Part shown: positions 1 to 11,067 of the stretch, one piece after another
How positions within the stretch are numbered: position 1 is the stretch's first letter
Layout: each line of letters begins with the position of its first letter
Source: Heterodera schachtii
Lineage: Eukaryota; Nematoda; Chromadorea; Rhabditida; Heteroderidae
Assembly: GCA_023374025.1 (NCBI GenBank)
Contig: SIJG01000036.1
Location: forward strand, 319,426-383,425
DNA: 64,000 nt
Reading direction: 5' to 3'
Made by a program: the position numbers and the translations under genes
The notes under the pieces: generated by a model
What the model was told of the DNA's origin: nothing
Seen by the model: the letters and a program-made list of their open reading frames with translations, nothing else
Databases searched by the model: none

Positions 1-3000
1 TCATTGTTCACAACGGCGGCCACGGAAGTGATCAGTTTGATGATCTGTTTGGCCATGTGATAGCCGGGGGCGGCCTGAAAAAGCGAAAGTGATCAGTGGA
101 TCACCACCACCACCCATTGGCACCTTTCCTCCGAACATTACTGTCCGCGGCACCACTTTTTTCGCCGGGTCCGCCTTGATTCGGTTGTATAGCGTTATCA
201 CGTGCAGTGCGTTCAGCAGCTGTCGCTTGTACTCGTGAATGCGCTTCACATGGACATCGTACATGCCTAAAAAGCACACTTTCGTCATGGACATTCCCAA
301 AAAGGGGGAGGGGGACCAGTGAGGGACTGAAACCGTAACCCAATACTGACTGTCGTCAGCAAATTTCTTAATACCTTCCCCTCCACCCAACAATTCATCC
401 CGTGGCGCCCCCCGTCCGACTCACTCGCCGCGTTTATGTCCACCCCAAACTGCTCTTTGATGTATTGCGCAACTCGGAGTTTGTTGTCCCTCTTGATGCG
501 ACCGATGGAGTCCAAAAAGCCGGCATTGTCAGCGAATTTCTCCAATGCCCGAAGCCTAAAACATTTTTAATATAAAACAAAAATGACAAGCCAACTTGTT
601 GAGGTCGTGGATGAAATCGTCTCCGATTTTGTCACAAATTAAGTCGGCCAACGACGGATTGCACAGCAAAAGCCAACGGCGGGGCGTAATGCCATTGGTT
701 TTGTTTTGAAAGCGTTCGGGGAAAAACTCGGCGAAGTCTTTGAAACTGAAATTTGGGGGAAAAATTAATTAAATTCATAAACAAATGAGTGTGTTATTGC
801 CAAAATTGGTTTACGTTTGGCTCTTCAAAAGCTCTGAGTGAAGCGCAGCGACGCCATTTGTGCAATGGGAGCCGACGATGCACAGCTAACGAATGATCGG
901 TAATCAACAATAAGCATCCCTTTGTTCCCCCTCACATTTGCCATGTTAATCCGTTTCTCGCCGTATTGGTCCGGCTCTTCCACAATTGACATGCGTCGCA
1001 TCCGATCAAAGTCTCCCGGGTGTTTTTTGGCGAGGGCCTAAATTTTATTGGATTATTTATTGAATTGCCATTCTCCAAAACAGCGCTTACGTCCATAAAT
1101 CGCTGATTGATCAGATAAATTATTTCCAAATGACGCGGCAAAAGGTGTTCGAGCATTGCGACGGGCCATCGCTCCAATGCTTCTGAAAAAACGGACATTT
1201 TCAGAGAGAGGGCAAAGGCAAAAAAGCCAAATGATATGGCTAAATTTGCCCACCGGGCAAAAGTGTGTGATTAGTGTAGGCGAAAGTGCGCACGCAAATT
1301 TCCCATGCCTTGTCGAAACTCAGTCCTTCGACATCGACGAGCAGACGGAGCAGTTCGGGGATTCCGATAGACGGGTGAGTGTCGTTCAATTGGATGGCCA
1401 CCTGAGGGGAGGGAAAGAATGGTAAATGACCAGGAAAAAGTTGTAATTAGAGTTGAACTGGATCCAGGTCTGGATTATTCTGGACCTGTTTTTTTTTTGT
1501 CCAGGGAAACTCATGTCCATGTCAAATAAGAAAAAGTTCATGTCCAGGCTAGTCACGAAAAACTGGATTTCCTTGATAATATTTTAGAGTTTATCATTCC
1601 GAATACCCATGTTTTATTGCCAATTATCAAAAAAATATTATAGTTTGCCTTTTAAAACAAATTTAAAATAGCAAGATACAGGCCATGATAAAACACACTT
1701 TTGGGCGCCCGTCCGTCCAATATGAAATTCCCGATTACATCCCTTCTCTTCCTCCATGCATTTGCTTACTTTGTCCGGGAAGGTGTCAAAGTCTACCCGA
1801 ACCGGGTCCCGGCTTCCGTAATTGCTGGATTTGAAACGGCGGATGATATCCTGGAGAGTTGCGGCCACCAAGAAGTATTCCTGCTTCAGACGCAATTCTT
1901 TGCCGACGAAAACGTTGTCATTGGGGTACAAAACGCGAGTGATATTCTCCGAAAGGTTGCGGTCCATCACCGCTTGGATGTAATCGCCGTCATTGACTAA
2001 ACGGACAAAACACTTTAATAGAGAGAGGGGGGGGGCAAATGGGATAAAATTTGTATTTTTTAGAGAAATAAATGTTCCAAAATTATTAAATTTCCAATTT
2101 GGGCTCACAGAATTTCAGGTGGAAATGGTTCTCCGCCTTGGCCGACCACAGGCGCAGTGTGTTCACCACGTTGTTGCGGAACCCGGGCACCGGCGTGTCG
2201 TAAGGCATCGCAAAGATCAAATGGGTGTCCCTCCAATGGCTCTAAATGTTTCTTTTTTTTAATGTCCGCACTTTCCCGGTGACCCTCCAAACACCTTCCC
2301 ATTGACGTCCTTTTCCACGCGGCCGTAAAGGTTCACCGGAAGCATATACTCGGGCCGCGCCTTTTCCCACGGATTGCCGAAACGAAGCCAATCGTCCGGC
2401 TCTTCGATCTGATTGAAAGGATTTTGCATCTTCGAGTAGAGAATTTTAACACGAAAATAAATTAACGCATTAGAAAAAGAGGCGTAAAAATAAATGCAAA
2501 TAATACAAAAAGTTTGCTTTTTTGGAATGTCTCTCGGCTCTATATAATAAGACAGCTTTAATGCAACATAACTTTTTTTAGAAGCATCAAAATTAAATAT
2601 TCTTGGTATCATTTGATAGCCCCTTAAGATCTATATTAGCCTGCAAAATTTCAAAGAATTTTTTATGTTTAAAAAAGTTATGAGCAGAAAACATTAAAAA
2701 CCTTTTTGACTATAAGTTTTTGAATCCTTAGTGAATTTTTTTAAACCTTCGTAGACAATTATAGGACGCTTAGGGCCATTGAATGATACAAAGAATAGTT
2801 TTAATCGGATGCTTCTGGAAAAAGATATAGTGCATTAAAGTGGTCAAATTATTTTTTATGGTCGTGTGAACTGCAATAGAGCCTTGTCTCTCCCGCCCCC
2901 CCCCCCCGCATTTTCACCTGCCATCCGTCGCGGATCAGTTGCTTGAAAATGCCGTACTCATACCGCAGTCCGTATCCATAGGCGGGAATGCCGAGTGTGG

Positions 3001-3701
3001 CCATTGAGTCCAAAAAGCAGGCGGCGAGTCGGCCGAGTCCGCCGTTGCCAAGGCCGGCGTCCTCCTCAATCTCTTGCAGCTCTTCAATGTTGAGGCCCAG
3101 CTGAAATGGAATGCCAAATAAACTTAATTCGTAATATAAAATGCGGTCGCTCGCCTGGTAAAGCGCTTCGTCCACCGTCGCTTGCATTCCCAAATTGAGC
3201 ATTGTGTTGGACAAAGTGCGGCCCATGTAAAATTCCAACGAAAGGTAATAAACGCGCTGAAACCAATGAAAATGATGCAATCGAACGTGGGAATGAATGG
3301 CCTTACCTTCGGGTCCTTCTCGTAATAGTGCTGTTGGGTGCGAATCCATCGGCTGACCAAATGGTCGCGGACGGTGTGGGCGAGGGCTGAAAAAAGGGAT
3401 AAAAGTGGACCAATTCCCTCGGTTTCGGCAAATGATATTGTCATTTTTTTCCAATCCGATAGGCTTACCAAAATAATAGTCGCGAGGAGTGGCCACATTT
3501 CTGTCCTGGGGAAAGGGGGAAACGAAATGATTTGATTGAAAATTGCAATTTTATAAATTGATAATTTATAATTTTTGGTCGAACTTTGATCATTGAGAAG
3601 TGCAAATGGCGATTAAAAGTCTTTTTGATGTTCGCCACATTTTCCACCTGTGCAATGCCACGCACACTGATCTGTTTCCGACGGTCAAAATCGTCGTTCA
3701 T
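1..3701 (-). CDS. pygl-1: Glycogen phosphorylase, N-terminal about 600 residues, cut by left edge
   Basis: Phosphorolysis of glycogen to glucose-1-phosphate in the cytosol. Read on the minus strand, the start at 3701 gives [20 protein letters not shown], which matches the N-terminus of animal phosphorylases including the regulatory RKQISVRG segment. Exons seen include 3585-3701, 3469-3505, 3307-3386, 3155-3256, 2918-3100, one ending at 2408 and then about ten more. They carry [87 protein letters not shown] and [13 protein letters not shown] in family order. The window ends inside the exon that carries [10 protein letters not shown], so the pyridoxal-phosphate lysine region is not seen. Exon phases join without a break. 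One intron (3101-3154) is GC-AG and in frame. Several introns are long and hold dispersed repeats. Identity is very secure. Confidence 0.96.
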
Positions 3702-5095
3702 TTTGATCGAAACTTTAATATTTTGACCTAATTTAATTATGACATCAAAAGATTATAAAATGCATAGAGAATTAAAAAAAAATTTCGGCATTTTATTCAA
3801 AAAATTATGGTGAGATTTGTTCCACATTTTACAACATTTTCGCACCAGAAATGCATTTTTGGGTTTTTTTGGAAAAATGTGGCGAAAATTTTTGGTGAAA
3901 TTTGAATTTCACCGCATGTGCATTTTTTGCGGCATATTTTTGCTTCCAAGTTTTTTTTTTTGAAAATAAGAATAAAAAACTCAAATTCTAAAAACAAGAT
4001 TTTCAATAAAAAGTGTCAAGCGACGATCTTTTTTGCTTTCACTTCACTTTTTTTCGGAGCGCTTAAAAGATTTTGTCAAAAAATGTGCCCTCTAAAATAA
4101 GTTACATGTCTTCAAAGTTTTGAGTTTATAATTTTGTTACGCCAAATTTGGGACCTTTTTCGGAAAAAAATTCATAAAAAAATTTTTTCTTTTACAATTT
4201 CCGATTTTTTTGGGTATGTTTGGTAAAAAGTTCATCTCGATTCGTCCACGGGAAATAGCTGAAGTGGTAAAAAAATTCTTGAGTTTATAATTTTGTTACA
4301 GAGCATATTTAGTGATTTAGAGCCAATTTTTTTTTTAAATTAAAGTTTTTAGTCAGCTCCGACGGGGAAAGTTGGAAAAACTGACCTAAAAATGAAAAAA
4401 ATAGCCGGAAAGTCGAATTTTCTTAAGAAAGACTCTCGTTTGCTGTTTATTCAAAAAAAAAAAAGGAATAATACTTTTGTAATTAAATTGCGAATAAATT
4501 ATTTACATCGGTATAATTTATTTTCTTGAAAAAAGCACAGATTTTTCTAATTTTTCTCCCCTATTTAACCATTTTTTCGTCCCTATGAATCCATTCCCTA
4601 ATGATTAACAACAAATGCGTGGTAATTGTAATATTTTTCGTGTCACAACTTTTATAACCTTAGAAAAAAGCGATGTGGTGAAAACTGAAGAATCGATTAA
4701 GTGAAAAAGCGAATGATTGTGTAAATAAACACAGAAAATTGAATTGAACTGAATGAATATTTGTTGAGTGTGTAAATTTTTATTTTTGCACTAAAAACAA
4801 AAGAAAAATTAAAATTAAAAAAAAGAGACAAAAAATGTCAGCCGAGTTGAATTTTATTCATCATCAGCAGAGCAAAGAATCATTTAACCTTCGGTTTTTG
4901 AATTATCGTAAGGTTTTGCTCATTGGTTTTTTGATCGAACCATAAGAAAACAGCAAACGAATTGATTTTATTACGGTTAATTTTTGATCTACAAAAATAG
5001 AAAAACAATGATAATATCCATCCGATCATTGACCATTAACAACGGAATTTTTTAAAAGCTTTATTTGATTAACAAAAAAGCCTATTTAAAAAAGT
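3702..5095. other. AT-rich gap, no gene seen
   Basis: Upstream of glycogen phosphorylase. The stretch is very AT-rich with many homopolymer A and T runs. I see no conserved exon and no repeat with clear ends. It should include the phosphorylase promoter, but no specific element can be named. Confidence 0.5.
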
Positions 5096-5365
5096 TTACC
5101 TAATTTTAAAACCGAAAGGAATTGAAGCGGTGCCAATAGGCGCCGCCGCGAAATTTTGTATAATTATGGAATTATTATTAACATATTTTGCCCAAAATAT
5201 GTATATGAAGCTTTTACTTAAACTTTTTGAGTCTAAAATTCCAAAAAACACAAAATTAGGAGAAAGACTCACACCCGCGAATGGAACCCTGTGCCATTCG
5301 CGAAATTCGGTCACCAGCAGATCGGCAGGAAGAATGAAATGAGTCGTCCTTCCGTCCGTTTCCAT
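5096..5365 (-). CDS. Possible short first exon of an unknown gene
   Basis: A minus-strand ATG at 5365 opens METDGRTTHFILPADLLVTE followed by FREWHRVPFAG and then a GTGAGT-type donor near 5270. The codon use looks coding up to that donor; beyond it the frame becomes AT-rich and looks intronic. No partner exon is obvious before the phosphorylase start at 3701. The lower part of the span (5127-5158) holds a copy of a dispersed GC-rich repeat. No family is recognised. It may be a real small gene or chance. Confidence 0.22.
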   Translation of the reverse strand: METDGRTTHFILPADLLVTEFREWHRVPFAGVSLSPNFVFFGILDSKSLSKSFIYIFWAKYVNNNSIIIQNFAAAPIGTASIPFGFKIR

Positions 5366-5369
5366 CGTT

Positions 5370-6400
5370 TATCGAACGGACAAATTTTATTGGCTTCCCT
5401 TTAATGCTTTTGCTTCCGTTTGACAATTGTATTGTTTAAATTCTCACGTATTTCTTGGACGATATTTGCACTTCTTCGTTAGTGCTGTCATTTTCATCCC
5501 TTTCCCTCCCCCCCCCCCCCCCCCCGCCTTTCATTTTCCCTTTTTCCCTTTGCTTCTGTCCATAATCCTTCCCCACTTTTCTCACATTGCTTATTCCCTT
5601 CCTCCTCTTTTTATGACTTTGTTCCAAAGTGTTCTTTTTGTACTTTTGCCCTTTTCCGGAACACTTCTCGTCCCCCCCCCCCTCTCCCCCTCCATTTTCG
5701 CCCCCATTTTGGGTTTCTTTTTGTTCATTTGAATCTCTCTCTCTCTCTCATTAGAGATGGGGGGGGGGAATGAATGTCCCTTCCCTTCCCCCCCCCCCCT
5801 CCGTTTGCCCTTCCATTTCTTTTTTCTGTGTTCACAACAGACATTGCCTGTCCTTAAAATTCACATATTTATTGGTAAATTATTATTTTTCGTGTTTTTT
5901 ATTACATTTTTATTTTTGCGTTATCATTCCTTTTCTTTTCCCTCCCCAATTCCCAATTTGTCAATTTGTCTTTGGCCTATCGATCCCTCTCCTCCTCCCT
6001 CTCCCCTCTCTCTCCCCCCCCCCGTGGCTGACAAATGAGAATAATAAAATATGACTGACATTTTTCTTTTTTCAATTTGACTATGCCATCGAAGCTCAAG
6101 AATTGTTCTTTTGCATCTCATTAAAAAGCGAATGGCCTGAAGAAAAAGAAGAATTGAAAGGACAAAGAAAATTAAAACAAAGCGTTAATTAAAAATGGCA
6201 AATTGGTAATTCAATTCAGAGAGAATAATTTGCGAAGTCGGAGGAATAAAGGCCTTAATTAAACACGAAAGAGCAAAAGGACATTAAATAAAATTCATTC
6301 CGCTGACTTTTCTTAGGCTCTGATGAAGGGATAATCATTTTTTTGGGTCATTAATTAATTGTTGGTTCGGTCTGTCGTCACAATTAACTCATCCAAAAGT
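5370..6400. other. Low-complexity pyrimidine-rich gap
   Basis: The plus strand is strongly C and T rich, with poly-C runs near 5508-5525, 5673, 5795 and 6013, and a (CT)n run near 5734-5750. Long open frames here are products of this composition. No gene is supported. It lies just upstream of the carboxylesterase and must hold its promoter. Confidence 0.5.
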
Positions 6401-6401
6401 G

Positions 6402-8877
6402 ATGTCCGATTGCAATTGTTCCGTCGTTTGTCTCACAAATGGTCACTGTTCTTCGCCCAATGCTCCGCCAGTCGTCCGCACGTCGTACGGCGATGTCATT
6501 GGCATTCTGCGGCGTTTGGACAGCGGCGTCCAAGTCGAAGTTTTTCTCGGCATTCCCTTTGCAAAGCCTCCAATTGGCCAACTGCGATTTGAGGTGATCA
6601 GCCAAAATTGATCAGTAATAACCAATCAGTCTCCACTTAAAATCAGCAACATTTCCTAACGTTTTTCTCTATAGAATAATCGTTTCAGAAGCCCGTGCCG
6701 CCCTCTCCGTGGCTTTCCTCTCCGTTGCGGGCATTCGCTTTTGGCCTGGCTGCCATTCCGCTAAACCCAGAGAATTCAGAGTCCATTCCCATCTCTGAGG
6801 ATTGTCTGCAGTTGAACATTTTCCGTCCCGCGCTCTCTGCTTCCTCTCATTTGTTGCCTGTCATGGTTTATATTCACGGCGGTGGCTTTGCCGAAGGCTC
6901 CGCTCGCCAATACGGCTACGACGGGTGGGCCGAGAATTTCGCGCCGCAGGGAATTTTGGTGGTCACCGTCCAATATCGGCTGGGCCCATTCGGTTCTGCT
7001 GAGTCTTCCGCCTTTTCCCCCCGCTTTAGTTTGAATTTGCTTATTTAGGTTTTTTGTCCTTTGGCCGTGGAAGTGTTTTACCCGGCAATTTGGGCCTTTG
7101 GGATATTTGTCAGGCTTTGCGCTTTGTACACAACGAAATCCACGCCTTTGGCGGCGACCCGCGCCGCGTCACCGCCGTCGGTCTCAGCGCCGGAGGGGCC
7201 GCCGCGGCATTTATGGCACTGTCACCGCACAGCAGAGGTGGAAAGCATTAGGAAGCATCGACTGACTCTTTTTTGCTGGGGTTTTGGAATCCATCGATTG
7301 AGAAATGATTTTATTAAATATGTTTCCCATTTGTCAGATTGGATTTGCGGAAGCGTTGAAATGAGTGGGACGGCGTTGGCCGAATGGTCGGCGAGTGGCC
7401 GAACGGAGGAGGCGAGCAGAGAGTTTGTGGGAAGAGCGATGGACAGCAAATGGAGAGAAAGCGACGGCGGAGGAAAAACGGAGAATGGCGGAGAGAGAAA
7501 CGGCAAAGAGCAAAAATGGAAAATGCCAAAAGGGAAAATGGAGGAAGTGAAGGAAAAGCTGAAGGCACTGACTGCCGAACAAATTGTGCAAATTGCAAAA
7601 GCAATGGTCGGAAAAGCCAAATGTAAAAACAGCAAATGAGCGTTTTTGAAGGGCACCACCCGCGCGGACCCCAACCTTTTGGTGTGGGGCCCGTGCATCG
7701 ACGGCGACTTCCTCCCCCGTGACATCCCCGCTTTGGTGCGGGAAGTGCGAGGAGAGAACAAACCCGTGCTGATGGGGGTGACCGCCGAAGAGGCCATCTA
7801 TTTCAGTCCGTCGTTTCGGTCCATCGCTTTTTGGTCCTTTTGTTTCAGCCATCCAAGCCAAGGACCCGTCCATCAATCCATTTGGCATTGCTCGCGAATG
7901 TTTGGCCAACTTTGGCACTGACCAATTCCGCTTTTTTGTCCATGACGTTGTTTTGGGAGGCGAATTCCGACGGCATTTTGAGAGGGAAAATGCGCAAAAA
8001 TTGGAGCAAATTTTACGCATTGCGGAAATGAAAATCTGTGCCTTTTATTTGCATGGAATCGAACTCGATGGACAAAAAAGGAATGGACAGAATGGCACAG
8101 AGCAGAACAAAGTGGCGGAGAAGAACAGCCAACCGACGCTGAAGCAGTACAGCCGGGTAAAGGAAGGACGACACTTCTGCCCGCTTTTGTCTTCAGTTTC
8201 TCTCCACTTTTCAGCTCGTCTCCGATTTGCTGTTCAATGTGCCATTATTTCGGATGGCCCGATTCCGTCGCCGCTGTGCCGTGCCCACCTTTCTGTACTT
8301 TAACGACTATTTCAATAAGTGCCAATTCGAGCCGTGGACTCCGTTCCAAGGCGCAACTCATGGTGATGCCACTCGGCACACGACTACCTTTTTCACAATA
8401 TCGCCTCTTTGTCAGGCAATGAGTACCCCTACCTCAACGGTCTCTTCCCCGTGGGCGAATTCCAATTCAGCGAGGCGGACCGACAACACCGTGCCACTTT
8501 GGTCCAAATGTTGTCCTCATTCATTCGCAATGGGTGGGTAAAAAGAGGAAATGTTTTTCATCAATGACCATCTTTGGAGTTTATTTATCGGAAACTGATG
8601 AAGCATAGCAAATCCTTTATATCCTCCATTGGCATTCAACAGAATGCCGAGCCTATCACTTCCTGGCGACTTCTTTTTATGGCCATCAAATGAACGAAGC
8701 GATGAAGGAAAAGAGAAAACGCTGCAATTTGTGCGGATTGGAAATGGAACGGCGGAAATTTCAATTGCGTATGCCGTGGAAAAAAGCGGCACATTTTGGG
8801 AGGAATTCAGTCGCGAATTCGGCTTCGATTTAATACGGGGAATTGCGTTCGAATGTGACGAGGAAACAAAGGAATAG
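6402..8877 (+). CDS. Carboxylesterase / cholinesterase-family protein (frame break near the C-terminal part)
   Basis: Alpha/beta-hydrolase of the type-B carboxylesterase family, which hydrolyses ester bonds in lipids, xenobiotics or signals. Exons give GDVIGILRR, FLGIPFAKPPIGQLRFE, SEDCLQLNIFRP, the oxyanion-hole segment VYIHGGGFAEG, VTVQYRLGPFGF, GNLGLWDICQALRFVHNEI, the nucleophile elbow VGLSAGGAAA and VLMGVTAEEA. The elbow has Leu where Glu is usual before the serine, but the serine is kept. A lysine-rich open stretch at about 7340-7640 has no family counterpart and may be partly intronic. Near 8360-8390 the frame changes between GATHGD and YLFHNIASLS; no intron explains this, and the catalytic His region lies there. 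The last exon ends at 8877 in a typical esterase tail. The family call is secure; whether the gene is intact is not. Confidence 0.85.
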
Positions 8878-9279
8878 CGAATGAAAACTAATGACTATTG
8901 AGAAACTTTCTCTTGATAAAATTTAAAAAATGGGTTATGCCGAATTACAGAATAAAATGCTAATTGCTGGATAACGTCATAATTCGTGTCAAGCATATTT
9001 TGTTGGGAGTGGTCTTCTAAATTGCAGAGCATAATTAATTAGTGACAAATTAGCAATAATTCGTTTTACTAATTGTCACTTGATCAAAAAGTGCCTTCAC
9101 TTCTGAGTGCCTTTTGTCCTTTACTTTTTGTCCCTTTTCGTTCATTTTTCCCATCCGATCGAAGTGAAATTTGACTGATTTGGTGTTTTGTAAAATAAAG
9201 TGATTTCTTTTCTGGATTTAGAAAGAGCGAGTTGGTGAAGGATAATAAATGAGCTAATTGGGGATAACAGCGGCGTGCC
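8878..9279. other. AT-rich gap, nothing recognised
   Basis: About 400 bases between the esterase stop and the condensin-like fragment. AT-rich, with no conserved open frame or clear repeat. Confidence 0.4.
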
Positions 9280-10680
9280 ATGTTGGAGTTGGTGGTCAGC
9301 CGGCTGCTGTTATTTGTCAGCGAAGTGGTGCTCAAGCTCAAGTTCCTCTCCTACGCCGAGTGTGCCTTTTCTGTCCACATCAAAGACACCATTCTGAGAC
9401 GGGTGGGCATTGGCGAAAGAAAATTTTTCCGGCGGCACCTATCGGCACCGCCGGCCCGCCTGTTCACACCAAATGGAGCAATGTCGCGGTGGAAGCGGCA
9501 CTACTTTGCCTCTCCTTCGGTACACACCGGCTCAAAAAACGAGACATGTGACAATAAAGAGAGAGTGCAGAGAAAAAAACATCTCTCTTTTTGGCGTACT
9601 ATTTTTTTGTCTCTGTTAATAGAGAAAAACCTAATTTACTTCATCCTGTTTAAAATTTTTTGTACTTGTTAAATTCGTTTCAAATTTTGCATATCGATAG
9701 AGAAAAAAATTCTGCATCGAATGTTCTATAAAATTTTACGGTTTTTCTATCCCATTTTGCATTAGACCATTATGAAAATTTAAAATTCCTCTAACTTTTT
9801 TAGATAAGGACCAATTTTTTAGCATATGCTTAGAAAAAGCTTCCCCTCATTAAGAGCTTTCGAATGATACCAAGTTTATACAATCTGGTTGGGAAAAAGC
9901 TTCAAAAATAATTTCCAAAAATCGTCATTTTTTTATTTTTTGGGCAAAAATAAATAAAAATATTCATGTTGCCCAACGGACTCGAACCCCCGCCCTTTGT
10001 CTCTTTACTATCTTACAAAAACCACTGAGCCACACATGCAAATCTTTTTTGGTATTGGAGCTCAGTTCTGGGATGGTGTGGGTACGAATGCGCAACAACA
10101 TCCTGGTCATGATGACTGACCGACCTGTGCTTCCGCTTCCCCAACGTGTTCAACAAGTTCAACGACACATTCATTCAAATGTGCAAATTTAATTGATCAA
10201 TTATCCCGAATAAGTTGCAATGCTCCTCACTTTTAAAATAATTAAATGCATTTTTTGTTGTCCCGACGAATCCTTGTCTATCCGTCTTATATAATTTCAA
10301 TTTTTTTACTCATTTCACCATTCCCTTCCAAAGGGTGCGTGACGAGAACAACGGCGTGTCCGCTACATGTCTTTGCTGATGTGCACGCATTTGTGGCTGA
10401 AGGATCCGCTCAAAGTGACGCCTGCGTCGCTGAACTCACTGAAGCGCGACGCGAACCCTCCCCAAATTGTCACAGTTGCCACCGGACTGTTCTGTGAACT
10501 GAGCGCAAGAAGGTGGATTTTTATGGGCACTTACGTCATGAGTCATGACAAATCAGGCTTTTCTAAGCCTTTAAAATGACAAATTCAATATTCAATTTTT
10601 GCAGCACAAACGCCCTGTACAAAAATGTGCCGGCCAGCATTGACAGACTCTTGACAAATGAGGAGGCGCTGGAGCTGTAG
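9280..10680 (+). pseudogene. Condensin non-SMC HEAT subunit (NCAPD2/D3-like) fragment, frame-broken
   Basis: Pieces of the conserved C-terminal HEAT region of condensin subunit D are found in order. They are RLLLFVSEVVLKLKFLSYAE at about 9300, a DLCFRFPN segment at about 10127-10150, VRDENNGV at about 10335, MSLLMCTHLWLKDPLKV from 10367, and after a clean intron (about 10512-10603) STNALYKNVPASIDRLL ending at a stop at 10680. The DLCFRFPN piece is out of frame with the preceding RMRNNILVMMTD by an apparent extra CGAC. VRDENNGV is out of frame with RYMSLLM by two bases. The usual C-terminal tail is missing. The intron near 9.4-10.1 kb holds a GC-rich dispersed repeat and a tRNA-like sequence. 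I infer a decayed copy; family recognition is by pattern only. Confidence 0.5.
9968..10039 (-). tRNA. tRNA-like relic (pseudo-tRNA or tRNA-derived SINE head)
   Basis: On the minus strand TGGCTCAGTGG (10022-10032) is a perfect A box and GGTTCGAGTCC (9978-9988) a perfect B box. Their starts are 44 bases apart, as in a tRNA. The putative acceptor arms (GCATGTG and GGGCAAC) do not pair, and the anticodon stem is poor; if aligned to tRNA numbering the anticodon would read AGT. A functional tRNA is therefore unlikely. It sits in an intron of the condensin-like fragment. Confidence 0.4.
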
Positions 10681-11067
10681 CAACAAAAGCAGCAACAGGG
10701 GTCTGTGTGCTGTTTTGGGTTGGCCAGTGGTGTTTTGGTGGCTCACTTTTTTGTCACAATTTGACCCGGCCGATCCCCCTACTGTTTCATGTAAACGTTG
10801 CTTTCTAATTAATAGCAGCTAAAAGGTTGGTGCAGTCGTGCCGGAGGGAGCAGAGGCCGTCCACCAGAAGCAGGCAAAACGCCGAAGCGATGCTAATGCG
10901 GCGGAACGCCACGGGAATCCATGCAGATGATTTATTTCTTTTCTTGAACTATTTTAACTTTCGGTCTTTCTATATACGTTTAATTTATATGCAAAAATAG
11001 GTATGTATTGTTTTCATTTTCGGAACAATGATTAAAACTTAATTACGACAAAAAATAAAGGGCATAC
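10681..11067. other. Short gap between convergent genes
   Basis: This stretch lies downstream of both the condensin-like fragment and pinin. No coding signal was recognised. It must hold the 3' ends of both units. Confidence 0.4.

Noticed and set aside
7222..8020. Minus-strand frames over the carboxylesterase
   Set aside because: Antisense shadows; the plus strand carries the family motifs.
10246..10497. Frame with CHSCH near its end, possible zinc-binding peptide
   Set aside because: The overlapping frame from 10367 carries a condensin-like motif and a phase-matched intron, so this is an off-frame reading.
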